NCBI GenBank assembly: GCA_963773665.1
Contig: CAVZBZ010000001.1
Span: forward strand, 1,054,001 to 1,118,000
Reading direction: 5' to 3'
DNA: 64,000 nucleotides
From: DATJLY01 sp963773665
GTDB taxonomy: Bacteria; Pseudomonadota; Alphaproteobacteria; ATCC43930; CGMCC-115725
Part shown: one piece after another, positions 17,723 through 25,712 of the stretch
How positions within the stretch are numbered: the stretch's first letter is position 1
Layout of the letters: each line of letters opens with the position of its first letter
Position numbers and translations under genes: made by a program
The notes under the pieces: model-generated
Databases searched by the model: none
Seen by the model: only the letters and a program-made list of their open reading frames with translations
Told to the model about the DNA's origin: nothing

Positions 17723-18273
17723 GACGCGGGCGCTTCGACGCCGAGATAGGCGGCGAGCGCGGCGATCACGAGCTCGACCGTGGCGTCCGGCGGGCCATCG
17801 GGCGAATCGACGGTGATATCGGCCTCGGCATAGATCGGATAGCGCTCCTCTATCAGGCGCTCGAGCACCGCGCGCGGCTCGCCGGCCTTGAGCAGCGGCC
17901 GGTTGTTCCGCCGCAGCACGCGCGGCAGCAGCAGGTCGAGATCGGCCTTGAGCCAGACGCTGATCGCGCGCTCGCGCATCAACTGCCGTGTCGCCGGGTC
18001 CATGAAGGCGCCGCCGCCGGTCGCGATCACGCGGACCGGCCCTTCGAGCAGGCGCGCGATGACGCGCCGCTCGCCGTCGCGGAACGCGGGCTCGCCGTGG
18101 CGCTCGAAAATCTCCTCGATCGTGGCGCCGGCCGCGGCCTCGATCTCGCTGTCGGCATCGACGAACGGCACCTTGAGGCGCTGCGCGAGACGGCGGCCGA
18201 TGCTCGATTTGCCGGCCCCCATCAGGCCGACGATCGCCACCGTCCGCGACAGCGGGAAGTCGCCGCCGCTCAT
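17719..18273 (-). CDS. aroK: shikimate kinase
   Basis: Phosphorylates shikimate with ATP in the pathway to chorismate. The 184-residue product has Walker A GLMGAGKSSIGRRLA, the shikimate-site VDADSEIE and FRDGERRVI, the phosphate-sensing ATGGGAFMD, and the lid region RNNRPLLK. Start ATG 18273 gives MSGGDFPLSRTVAIVGLMG, the usual length; upstream in-frame codons are also open but the sequence there is not family-like. It is first in an aroK-aroB operon. Confidence 0.95.
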   Translation of the reverse strand: MSGGDFPLSRTVAIVGLMGAGKSSIGRRLAQRLKVPFVDADSEIEAAAGATIEEIFERHGEPAFRDGERRVIARLLEGPVRVIATGGGAFMDPATRQLMRERAISVWLKADLDLLLPRVLRRNNRPLLKAGEPRAVLERLIEERYPIYAEADITVDSPDGPPDATVELVIAALAAYLGVEAPAS

Positions 18274-18427
18274 CGCCGACCCTTCCGAGGGAGGCGCCGC
18301 GCGATTGAAACGCGGACGAGCGATCCGATAGACTGTCGCAAATTCGCCATGATGGAAACCTAGCATACTCGTCGGGATGATCGCCAATCGGCCGGCGACT
18401 TTGGCGTGCGCAGGATATCGGGATCGC

Positions 18428-18568
18428 ATGGGAAAATTCGTTCTGATCGGCGTAGGGCTGCTGGCGGTCGCGATCGCAGGCGGAATGGGCTTTCTGTCGG
18501 TCTGGGACATTCCCGCGCCCACCGCGCACGTGGAGCACGTCATCCCCGATGCGCGCTTGGCGCACTGA
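18428..18568 (+). CDS. small single-pass membrane protein
   Basis: Hydrophobic 46-residue protein, MGKFVLIGVGLLAVAIAG in the membrane segment followed by MGFLSVWDIPAPTAHVEHVI. Similar short proteins sit before the secreted protein/xerD genes in related alphaproteobacteria, but no function is known. It overlaps the next gene's start by 20 bases, which suggests coupling. An upstream start at 18377 is possible but less membrane-protein-like. Confidence 0.65.
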   Translation: MGKFVLIGVGLLAVAIAGGMGFLSVWDIPAPTAHVEHVIPDARLAH

Positions 18569-20282
18569 CACGCGGCGCCAGCACGCCGGCGCCGCGCTTC
18601 TCGCCGCTCTTGGCCTGATCGCCGTCCCGGCAGCGGCGCAGCTCGGACCGCCGATACCGCTCGTGCCCTCGGCCACGCCGGCGGAACCCGCGCCGCCGGC
18701 CGCCGCGGCGCCGGCGGCGAAAACCGCGCCCGAGGACATCGAGGCACAGCCGCTCGCCCCGAGCGACGCGTCATGGACCGGCACGCTCGGCCCCAACGAC
18801 GGCGCGCTGCCGCAGACGATGTGGCGGGGCACCGAGCGCTCGTTCCTCGCGGCGGCGCTGCCGCGCCTCGCGCCGTCGAGCTCGCCCGCGGTTCAGGATC
18901 TGGCGCGCCGCCTCCTTCTGAGCGACGCCGGCTCGCCCGCGGGCACGGACCCGCCCGACCGGCCGAGCCTCGCCGCGCTGCGGCTCGACCGGATGCTGGC
19001 GCTGGGCCTCGTCAAGCCGGCGATCGAGATCGGCGACCGGCTTCCGTCCGATTCGCCGGGCGATCTCATGGACCGCGACCGGGTCGAGCTGCGCTTCGCC
19101 GCGCACGACATCGACGGCGCCTGCAAGGTCGTGAGCGACCGGATCGGGCGCTACCAGAACCTGGTGTGGTGGGACCGCGCGCTCATCGCCTGCCAGGCGC
19201 TTGCGGGCCAAGGCGACAAGGCATCGCTCGGATTAAGCGTGCTGCGCGAGCAGAAGGCGCCCGACGACCCTCCGTTCGACACGCTCATCGACGCGCTCCA
19301 GGGCCACGCGCGCAAGATCGACAAGCTCGGCGAGCCGACGCCGCTGCGGCTCACGCTCCTTGCCGCGGCGAAGCAGGCGCTGCCGGGCGATGCACTCGCC
19401 GCCGCGGGTCCGGCGGCGCTCGCAGCATATGCGGCAAGCGAAGTGGTGCCGGCGCTGCAGCGTCTTCCGGCGGCCGAGCGCGCGGCGCTTCTGGGCGCGC
19501 TCGCGCCCGATGCGCTGGGCGCGCTCTACCAGTCGATCGAGCCCAAGCAAGACGAGCAGCAGGCGGCGCTCAAGGACGACAAGCCGCCCGACGCGCGCGT
19601 GCGCGCCGTGCTCTATTCCGTCGCGCGCTCGAGCGCGCCTGCCGCGACGCGCGAGACTGCTATCGCAAAGCTGTTCGAGGACGGCAAGAAACGCGGCGCG
19701 TTTGCGCTGACGGCGCGGCTCGTGGCGCCGGCGCTCGGCGAGCTCGACCCCGGCACGGCGGACGCAGGCTTCGCCGCCGACGCGGCGCGCGCGCTGCTGC
19801 TGGCAGGCGGGGCCGATGCGGCGAAGCCGTGGATCGACGCCGCGAACGCGCCCGAGCTGCGCTTTCTGTCGTGGCTCGCGACGGCGCCGGATCAGGGCGA
19901 CACCGGCGCGCTCTTCAAGAACGCCGTTGCCGCGCTTGCCAGCCGCGATTCGGGTGCGGCGCCGGCCGAGGCCGATCTCATGGTGGCCCTCGCCGCCGCG
20001 CTCGGCGCCAGTCTGGGGCCGCTCGACTGGGCGCCGCTCATGGCGCCGCCGCACGCGGCCAAGCTGCCGAGCGCGGCGCTCATCGTCGATCAGCAGCAGG
20101 CCGTGGCGCAAAGGCGCATCGGCGAGACGGTGCTGTCCACGCTTCTGGTCATCGCGTCCGGCGAGCGGTTGTCGCTCGAGCCCGTGCTGCTCGAGGGCGC
20201 GGTCACTGCGCTGCGCGCGGTCGGACGCGAGGCGGATGCGCGCGCCATTGCCGTCGAGGCGGCGGTCGATGCCGGCATCTGA
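18549..20282 (+). CDS. secreted alanine-rich helical protein, unknown function
   Basis: A 577-residue protein with a signal peptide (about residues 1-31, ending IAVPAAAQ), then a proline/alanine-rich stretch and a long, almost entirely helical body. The body has a repeating pattern suggestive of an alpha-solenoid (RLLLSDAGSP, DRMLALGLVKPAIEIGD, PAERAALLGALAPDALG). No catalytic motif is visible. It overlaps the preceding small membrane-protein gene by 20 bases and the xerD start by 14 bases, so the three form one transcript. I recognise it only as a conserved hypothetical of this neighbourhood. Confidence 0.75.
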   Translation: MRAWRTDTRRQHAGAALLAALGLIAVPAAAQLGPPIPLVPSATPAEPAPPAAAAPAAKTAPEDIEAQPLAPSDASWTGTLGPNDGALPQTMWRGTERSFLAAALPRLAPSSSPAVQDLARRLLLSDAGSPAGTDPPDRPSLAALRLDRMLALGLVKPAIEIGDRLPSDSPGDLMDRDRVELRFAAHDIDGACKVVSDRIGRYQNLVWWDRALIACQALAGQGDKASLGLSVLREQKAPDDPPFDTLIDALQGHARKIDKLGEPTPLRLTLLAAAKQALPGDALAAAGPAALAAYAASEVVPALQRLPAAERAALLGALAPDALGALYQSIEPKQDEQQAALKDDKPPDARVRAVLYSVARSSAPAATRETAIAKLFEDGKKRGAFALTARLVAPALGELDPGTADAGFAADAARALLLAGGADAAKPWIDAANAPELRFLSWLATAPDQGDTGALFKNAVAALASRDSGAAPAEADLMVALAAALGASLGPLDWAPLMAPPHAAKLPSAALIVDQQQAVAQRRIGETVLSTLLVIASGERLSLEPVLLEGAVTALRAVGREADARAIAVEAAVDAGI

Positions 20283-21195
20283 GCGCGCGCGGAACGATTC
20301 GCCGCGGCGCGAGGCCTTTCTCGAAATGCTCGCGGCCGAGCGGGGTGCTTCGCGCCTCACGCTCGCCGCCTATGGCAACGACCTCGCCGACTGCGCCCGC
20401 TTTCTCAAAGGCGCGGCGCTCGAGGATGCATCGAGCGACGACCTCAGGCGCTATCTCGCGGCGCTCGCGCGCCGGCGCCTCAAGCCGCGCACGGTCGCGC
20501 GGCGGCTTTCGGCCTTGCGCCAGTTCTTCCGTTTCCTCGTGCTCGAAGGTGCGCGGCGCGACGACCCGACGAGCGTGCTCGACGCGCCGCGCCTGGGCCG
20601 GCCGCTGCCGAAAATCCTGGCCGAGCGCGAAGTGAATGCGCTTCTCGCAACGGCGCGGGAATGGCCGGGGCCGGAAGGACAGCGCGTCCGCGCCATGGCG
20701 GAGCTGCTCTACGGCGCAGGGCTGCGCGTGTCGGAGCTGGTGGCGATGCCGCTTGCCGCGGCAAGGCGCGACCCGCGCTTCCTCATCGTCCGCGGCAAGG
20801 GCGACAAGGAGCGGCTCGTGCCGCTGGGCGCGCCGGCGCGCGCGGCACTCCACGACTATCTCGCCGTGCGCGGCAAGTTCCTCGCCGAGGGCGCGGCCTC
20901 GCCCTATCTTTTCCCCTCGCGCGGCGCGCATTTGACGCGGCGGCGCGCCGGGCAGATCGTGAAGGAGCTGGCGCTGCGCGCGGGGCTTGACCCGGCGCGG
21001 CTTTCGCCGCACGTGCTGCGCCACGCGTTCGCCAGCCACCTGCTCGACCACGGCGCCGATCTCAGAAGCGTGCAGGCAATGCTCGGCCACGCCGATATCG
21101 CGACGACGCAGATCTACACGCATGTGGAAGCCGCGCGGCTCGAGCGGCTCGTCAACGCGCACCATCCCCTGGCGCGCAAGGGGGGGCCGCGCTGA
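20269..21195 (+). CDS. xerD: tyrosine recombinase XerD
   Basis: Site-specific recombinase that resolves chromosome dimers at dif with XerC. The 308-residue product has an N-terminal SAM-like domain (AAERGASRLTLAAYGNDL) and the catalytic domain with Arg in GAGLRVSELV, Lys in RGKGDKERLVP, HxxR in SPHVLRHAFASHLL, the second His in MLGHADIATT, and the nucleophile Tyr in QIYTHV. ATG 20269 overlaps the preceding gene by 14 bases. Located next to accA, the usual alphaproteobacterial setting for xerD rather than a mobile integrase. Confidence 0.93.
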   Translation: MPASERARNDSPRREAFLEMLAAERGASRLTLAAYGNDLADCARFLKGAALEDASSDDLRRYLAALARRRLKPRTVARRLSALRQFFRFLVLEGARRDDPTSVLDAPRLGRPLPKILAEREVNALLATAREWPGPEGQRVRAMAELLYGAGLRVSELVAMPLAAARRDPRFLIVRGKGDKERLVPLGAPARAALHDYLAVRGKFLAEGAASPYLFPSRGAHLTRRRAGQIVKELALRAGLDPARLSPHVLRHAFASHLLDHGADLRSVQAMLGHADIATTQIYTHVEAARLERLVNAHHPLARKGGPR

Positions 21196-22148
21196 TGCGG
21201 CACTTCCTCGAATTCGAGAAGCCGCTCGCCGAGCTCGAAAGCAAGATCGAGGAACTGCGCCATCTCGCCTCTGGCGGCGACTTCAACATCGCCGAGGAGG
21301 TCGAGAACCTCGAGGCGAAGGCGAACCGCCTGTTGCGCCAGACCTTCGCCGAGCTGACGCCGTGGCAGAAGGTGCAGCTCGCGCGCCATCCCGACCGGCC
21401 GCACGGCGGGGCATATCTCGACGCGCTCCTCACCGAGTTCACGCCCCTGGCCGGCGACCGGCTCTATGCCGAAGACCGCGCCATCGTCGGCGGGCTCGGC
21501 CGGTTCCGCGGCCTGTCGGTCGTGGCGATCGCGCACGAGAAGGGCGCCGACACCGAGGCGCGCGTCCGGCACAATTTCGGCATGGCGCGGCCCGAGGGCT
21601 ATCGCAAGGCGCAGCGCCTGATGCAGCTCGCCGAGCGTTTCCGGCTGCCGGTCCTGAGCTTCGTCGATACGGCGGGGGCGTACCCGGGCATCGGCGCCGA
21701 GGAGCGCGGCCAGGCCGAGGCGATCGCGCGCACGACGCAACAGGGCCTCGCGCTGACCGTGCCGTTCGTCGCCACCATCATCGGCGAGGGCGGATCGGGC
21801 GGCGCCATCGCGCTTGCCGCCGCCAACACCGTGCTGATGCTCGAGAACGCGACCTATTCCGTGATCTCGCCCGAGGGCTGCGCTTCGATCCTGTGGCGCA
21901 GCGCCGAGCACGCGCCCGACGCGGCGGCGGCGCTGAAGCTCACCGCATCCGACCTGCTGCGGCTCGAAGTGATCGACGAGATTGTGCCCGAGCCCTTGGG
22001 CGGCGCGCACCGCGACCCGGGGACTGCAATCCACGCCGCGGGCGAGGCGATCGCCGCGGCGCTTGCCGCGCTGCCGCGCGAAGACGGGCAGGCGCTGCGC
22101 CGGATGCGGCGCGAGAAATTCCTGCGAATGGGAAATCGCGGCCTCTGA
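21195..22148 (+). CDS. accA: acetyl-CoA carboxylase carboxyltransferase subunit alpha
   Basis: Alpha subunit of the carboxyltransferase half of acetyl-CoA carboxylase, making malonyl-CoA for fatty acid synthesis; works as alpha2beta2 with AccD, which is not in the window. The 317-residue protein has the typical start MRHFLEFEKPLAELESKI, the crotonase-fold core FVDTAGAYPGIGAEERGQ, GEGGSGGAIALAAA and the segment ISPEGCASILWR. Its ATG shares one base with the xerD stop. Length is standard for the family. Confidence 0.96.
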   Translation: MRHFLEFEKPLAELESKIEELRHLASGGDFNIAEEVENLEAKANRLLRQTFAELTPWQKVQLARHPDRPHGGAYLDALLTEFTPLAGDRLYAEDRAIVGGLGRFRGLSVVAIAHEKGADTEARVRHNFGMARPEGYRKAQRLMQLAERFRLPVLSFVDTAGAYPGIGAEERGQAEAIARTTQQGLALTVPFVATIIGEGGSGGAIALAAANTVLMLENATYSVISPEGCASILWRSAEHAPDAAAALKLTASDLLRLEVIDEIVPEPLGGAHRDPGTAIHAAGEAIAAALAALPREDGQALRRMRREKFLRMGNRGL

Positions 22149-22186
22149 TCCCATATCGCAGGGACAAGGGATCGAAGGAGGCAAGG

Positions 22187-22870
22187 ATGACGCCGCAAGA
22201 GCGGGACCTGATCGTCCAGCTGTTCAACCGCCTGACGCAGGCCGAGAGCCAGGCGAAGGACGCCGACGCCGAAGCGGCGATCCGCGCGGGCGTGTCGCGC
22301 GTGCCGGATGCGCCTTATCTCCTGGTGCAGACGGTGCTGATCCAGGACATGGCGCTCGCCGAGGCGGATAAGCGCATCAAGGAACTGGAGCAGCGCGCGC
22401 AGCCGCAAGCGCAGCCGCAGCCGCCGTCGAGTTTTCTCGCGCCCGCGCGCGCCAGCGTGCCCAATGCGGGACCGTGGGGCCGCGCGCCGGCCGCGCCGCC
22501 GCCGCAATCGTCCGCGCCCGGATCGGTGTGGACGAACTCCGCCGCAGCGCAGCCCGCCGCGGCGCCCTCGCTGGCCATGCCGGGCGCGAGCTCCGGCTTC
22601 TTGCGCCAGGCTGCAACGACGGCGGCCGGCATCGCCGGCGGCGCGCTGCTGTTCCAGGGGATCAGTTCGCTGTTCGCGCCGCATTACGGGAATCTGTTCG
22701 GCGGCATGATGCCGCAGCCGGGATTGGGCGAGACCGTCATCAACAACTATTACGGCGACGACCAGGGCCAGCAGGCGCCCGTCGATACTGACGATCGGGG
22801 CTCGGTGCAGGCCGACGACCAGGACACCGGCGGCGCCGACGACGACGGCGGCGGCACGATCGACATCTAG
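22187..22870 (+). CDS. DUF2076 domain-containing protein
   Basis: A 227-residue protein whose N-terminus MTPQERDLIVQLFNRLTQAE is the DUF2076 signature, followed by a coiled-coil stretch, a proline/glutamine-rich linker, a glycine-rich hydrophobic segment (AAGIAGGALLFQGISSLF) that may be membrane associated, and an acidic Asp/Gly tail. A strong AAGGAGG lies nine bases before ATG 22187. Function unknown; periplasmic ligand-binding has been proposed for the family on weak grounds. Convergent with the response regulator, overlapping by four bases. Confidence 0.85.
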   Translation: MTPQERDLIVQLFNRLTQAESQAKDADAEAAIRAGVSRVPDAPYLLVQTVLIQDMALAEADKRIKELEQRAQPQAQPQPPSSFLAPARASVPNAGPWGRAPAAPPPQSSAPGSVWTNSAAAQPAAAPSLAMPGASSGFLRQAATTAAGIAGGALLFQGISSLFAPHYGNLFGGMMPQPGLGETVINNYYGDDQGQQAPVDTDDRGSVQADDQDTGGADDDGGGTIDI

Positions 22871-23532
22871 GGCGCGCGCAGCATGTAGCCCGCGCCGCGC
22901 ACGGTGTGCAGCAGTGCGTGCTCGAAGCCCTTGTCGATCTTTTGGCGCAAGCGGCTCACATGCACGTCGATCACGTTGGTCTGCGGATCGAAATGATGGT
23001 CCCAGACTTTTTCCAGCAGCATGGTGCGGGTGACGATGTGGCCGGCGTGCCGCATCAGATATTCGAGCAGCCGGAACTCGCGCGGCAGAAGCTCGAGCGA
23101 CCGCTCGGCGCGCGTCACCGTGCGGGCGATGAGGTCGATCTCGAGATCGGCGACGCGGAGCCGCGTCTCGGCATTGCCGCGCCGCGTCAACGCCTCGAGC
23201 CGGGCCAGCAATTCCGAGAAGGCGAACGGCTTCGGCAGATAGTCGTCGCACCCGGCGCGCAAGCCGACGACGCGGTCCTCGACATCGCCCAAGGCCGAGA
23301 GCACCAGGACCGGCGTCGCGTCATGCGCCGCCCGCAATGCCGCGACGATGCTGAGCCCGTCGAGCTCCGGCAGCATGCGGTCGATCACCATGGCGTCGAA
23401 CCGGTCCGAGCGCGCGCGCGCCAGTCCCTGGCGGCCGTCGCCCGCGAGATCGACGCGGTGGCCGCTCTCGGTCAGGCCTTTTACGAGATAGGCCGCCGCC
23501 TCGCGATCGTCCTCGATCACCAGGATGCGCAT
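22867..23532 (-). CDS. OmpR/PhoB-family response regulator
   Basis: Two-component regulator of 221 residues. The receiver domain has the acidic pair DD (8-9), phospho-acceptor Asp51 (MVIDRMLPELDG), Thr/Ser switch LVLSALG and Lys in LPKPFAFSELLARL. The C-terminal winged helix reads LPREFRLLEYLMRHAG and VIDVHVSRLRQKID, followed by GAGYMLR. No histidine kinase gene is adjacent: the neighbours are a DUF2076 gene and the HtrA protease, whose stop lies 22 bases upstream. The pairing with htrA suggests envelope-stress control, an inference only. Confidence 0.92.
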   Translation of the reverse strand: MRILVIEDDREAAAYLVKGLTESGHRVDLAGDGRQGLARARSDRFDAMVIDRMLPELDGLSIVAALRAAHDATPVLVLSALGDVEDRVVGLRAGCDDYLPKPFAFSELLARLEALTRRGNAETRLRVADLEIDLIARTVTRAERSLELLPREFRLLEYLMRHAGHIVTRTMLLEKVWDHHFDPQTNVIDVHVSRLRQKIDKGFEHALLHTVRGAGYMLRAP

Positions 23533-23554
23533 CGCGGCGACCTCCGCATCGCCT

Positions 23555-25165
23555 TTACCCGTTGCCGCCGTTCGACAGGTTCACTGCCACGAACTGATTG
23601 ACGCCGTGCCGGTTGATGAGCAGCAGCAGGTTCTTGCTGCCGCTCTTCTTGACCGCGTCGAGCTTGGCGATGAAGTCCTTGGGCATCGCCACCGGCTCCT
23701 GGTTCACCGCCTGGATCACGTCGCCCGGCGCCAGTCCCAGCTCGGCGAGCGGGCTCGAATCGGCGATCGAGGTCACGACCACGCCCTTCACGTTCTTCGG
23801 CACGGAGAGCTCGCGCCGCAGTTCGGGCGTCAGAGGCGCGAGCTTCAGGCCCATCGTGGTGGCGGTCTGCGCGCGCCCTTGCGGGCCGCCCTCGCCGGTC
23901 GCCTGCGCCATGCGCTCGGGATGCTCGGGCATGGCGGCGATCACCGGCGCCAGATCCACTTCCTTGCCGTCACGCCAGAGTTTCAGGTGCGCGGTCTGAC
24001 CGACCGGAGTTTCCGCTACCGAGAGCGGCAGGTCGCGCAGCTTGACGACGTTGTGCCCGTCATAGGACAGGATCACGTCACCCTGCTTGATGCCGATCTT
24101 CTGCGCGGGTCCGCCCGGCGTTACGTCGGCGACGAGCGCCCCTTCGGGCTTCGGCAGGCCAAGGCTTTTCGCCAACTCCGGCGTCACTTCCTGGATCTGC
24201 ACGCCGAGCCAGCCGCGCTCGACCTTGCCGTGCTCTTTCAACTGCTCGATCACCGGCTTGGCGAGGCTCGACGGGATGGCGAAGCCGATCCCGACCGAGC
24301 CGCCATTGGGCGAATAGATCGCGGTGTTGATGCCGATGACCCGGCCGTCGAGGTTGAAGGTAGGACCGCCGGAATTGCCGCGGTTGATGGACGCGTCGAT
24401 CTGCAAAAAATCGTCGTACGGGCCTTCGTGGATGTCGCGGCCGCGCGCCGAGACGATGCCGGAGCTGACCGTGCCGCCCAATCCGAACGGATTGCCGACG
24501 GCGAGCACCCAGTCGCCGACCTGGACCGCGTTGCTGTCGCCCCATTCGACGTACGGCAACGGCTTCGGCGCGTCGATCTTGAGGAGCGCCAGATCGGTCT
24601 TGTCGTCGCGCCCGACCACCTTGGCGGTGTGCTTCGAATCGTCCTGGAAGATCACCGTCACCTTGTCGCCGTTCTCGACGACGTGGTTGTTGGTGACGAT
24701 GTAGCCCGACGGATCGATGATGAAGCCCGAGCCCAAGGCCATGCGCTGCGCCCGGGGGTTCATCGGCACGCCGCCCGGCCCCTCATGGAAGAAGCGGCGC
24801 AGGAACTCGTCGAAGGGCGATTGCGGCAGGCCCTGCTGCGGCCCGGCCTGCGGCCCCTTGTCCTGATCCTGATCCTGGCCTTGATCCTGGCCCTGATCCT
24901 GTTCCTGATTCTGGTCCTGGTCCTCGTCGGCCTGCGGCCCGCCCGCTTTCATCTGGACCGAGACGTTGACGACCGCCGGCAGCACCTTCTTGACGAGCGG
25001 CGCGAGCGTCGGCAGCTGCACGATGACCGGCGCGGCCGGCGTCGAGACCTGGGCAAGGCCCGACGGCGCCAACGCGAGCGAAAGCGAGAGAGCGGTTGCG
25101 GCGGCGAGCGCGCCGGCGCGGAAGCGTGACGCGGAAGAGATGGCGCGCAAGGGAATGAGGGACAT
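23555..25165 (-). CDS. Do family serine endopeptidase (HtrA/DegP-like)
   Basis: Periplasmic ATP-independent protease/chaperone that degrades misfolded envelope proteins (536 aa). It has a signal peptide ending near SGLAQ, then an unusual Asp/Gln-rich linker. The trypsin-like domain has His in VTNNHVVENG, Asp in DDKTDLALL and Ser in NRGNSGGPTFNLDG. PDZ1 (RGWLGVQIQEVTPELAKSLG) and PDZ2 (KNVKGVVVTSIADSSPLAELG) follow. The response regulator gene comes 22 bases downstream on the same strand. The linker is encoded by a tandem repeat that may vary in length. Confidence 0.95.
   Translation of the reverse strand: MSLIPLRAISSASRFRAGALAAATALSLSLALAPSGLAQVSTPAAPVIVQLPTLAPLVKKVLPAVVNVSVQMKAGGPQADEDQDQNQEQDQGQDQGQDQDQDKGPQAGPQQGLPQSPFDEFLRRFFHEGPGGVPMNPRAQRMALGSGFIIDPSGYIVTNNHVVENGDKVTVIFQDDSKHTAKVVGRDDKTDLALLKIDAPKPLPYVEWGDSNAVQVGDWVLAVGNPFGLGGTVSSGIVSARGRDIHEGPYDDFLQIDASINRGNSGGPTFNLDGRVIGINTAIYSPNGGSVGIGFAIPSSLAKPVIEQLKEHGKVERGWLGVQIQEVTPELAKSLGLPKPEGALVADVTPGGPAQKIGIKQGDVILSYDGHNVVKLRDLPLSVAETPVGQTAHLKLWRDGKEVDLAPVIAAMPEHPERMAQATGEGGPQGRAQTATTMGLKLAPLTPELRRELSVPKNVKGVVVTSIADSSPLAELGLAPGDVIQAVNQEPVAMPKDFIAKLDAVKKSGSKNLLLLINRHGVNQFVAVNLSNGGNG
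24861..24926. repeat. short tandem repeat inside htrA
   Basis: Imperfect tandem copies of TCCTGA/TCCTGG (six-base unit, twelve-base higher period) encode alternating Asp-Gln and Gly-Gln residues in the HtrA linker between the signal peptide and the protease domain. Whole-unit gain or loss would keep the frame. Confidence 0.7.
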
Positions 25166-25653
25166 GGGGCGACCTTTTCGCGAAGGGTCCGTCGAGCGGG
25201 TGAACGGCAGGCACCGGGCAATTTCTCGCGCCCACGATGGGGCGGGTCCGATTACACGGCGTTGTCGCGCGCATTAAATATTTGCAACGCGAGGGCGGAG
25301 TCCAAGTGAGTGTCCCGATCTTTTGTGGGGAAAGAAAGGCGGCGCGGCCGGCCGGTCGCGAGAAGCGCGAACGCGGGTCCATGCCCATCCATGCCCATCG
25401 CGCGCCGCCGCGCGATTCCGTTGTTTCGATCTAAGTATTTGAATTAACGAAATAATATGACCATTTTTCAGATTCTACCGCGCCTCCTATCCCGCTGCCA
25501 GTTCGCCTTTCCGGCACAAAAATTGGGTTCGTTCGGCAAAATCGCGCGACGCTCTTTCCTTCGCCCCCGGGAGGTCGCCGGGCCGCACGCTTGTACTATA
25601 AATACGTACACTTGTCAAATCGCGCCCGGCGCGCGGAAAATCGCGACCGTTGC
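25166..25653. other. intergenic region between htrA and the Nramp gene
   Basis: About 490 bases without a convincing gene. The part nearest htrA is GC-rich; from about 25,430 the sequence turns AT-rich (AATTAACGAAATAATATG). Around 25,592-25,614 TGTAC and GTACA form a short inverted repeat around TATAAATAC. It presumably holds the htrA promoter on the minus strand and upstream control sequence for the Nramp gene. Confidence 0.5.
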
Positions 25654-25705
25654 TTGACGCTGACGCGCCGGGCGGGCAGGATTGAAATAAGAATGAATAT
25701 CATTC
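25654..25705 (+). promoter_or_regulatory. candidate promoter and Fur-like operator for the Nramp gene
   Basis: A TTGACG (25654-25659) is a good -35 element; AGGATT-like sequence about 17-18 bases on could serve as -10. Downstream, at 25691-25705, GAATGA and TCATTC form an inverted repeat around ATA, resembling Fur/Mur-type boxes. The box ends eight bases before the start codon, so binding there would block transcription or initiation. No Shine-Dalgarno is seen. Confidence 0.45.
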
Positions 25706-25712
25706 GCATATC

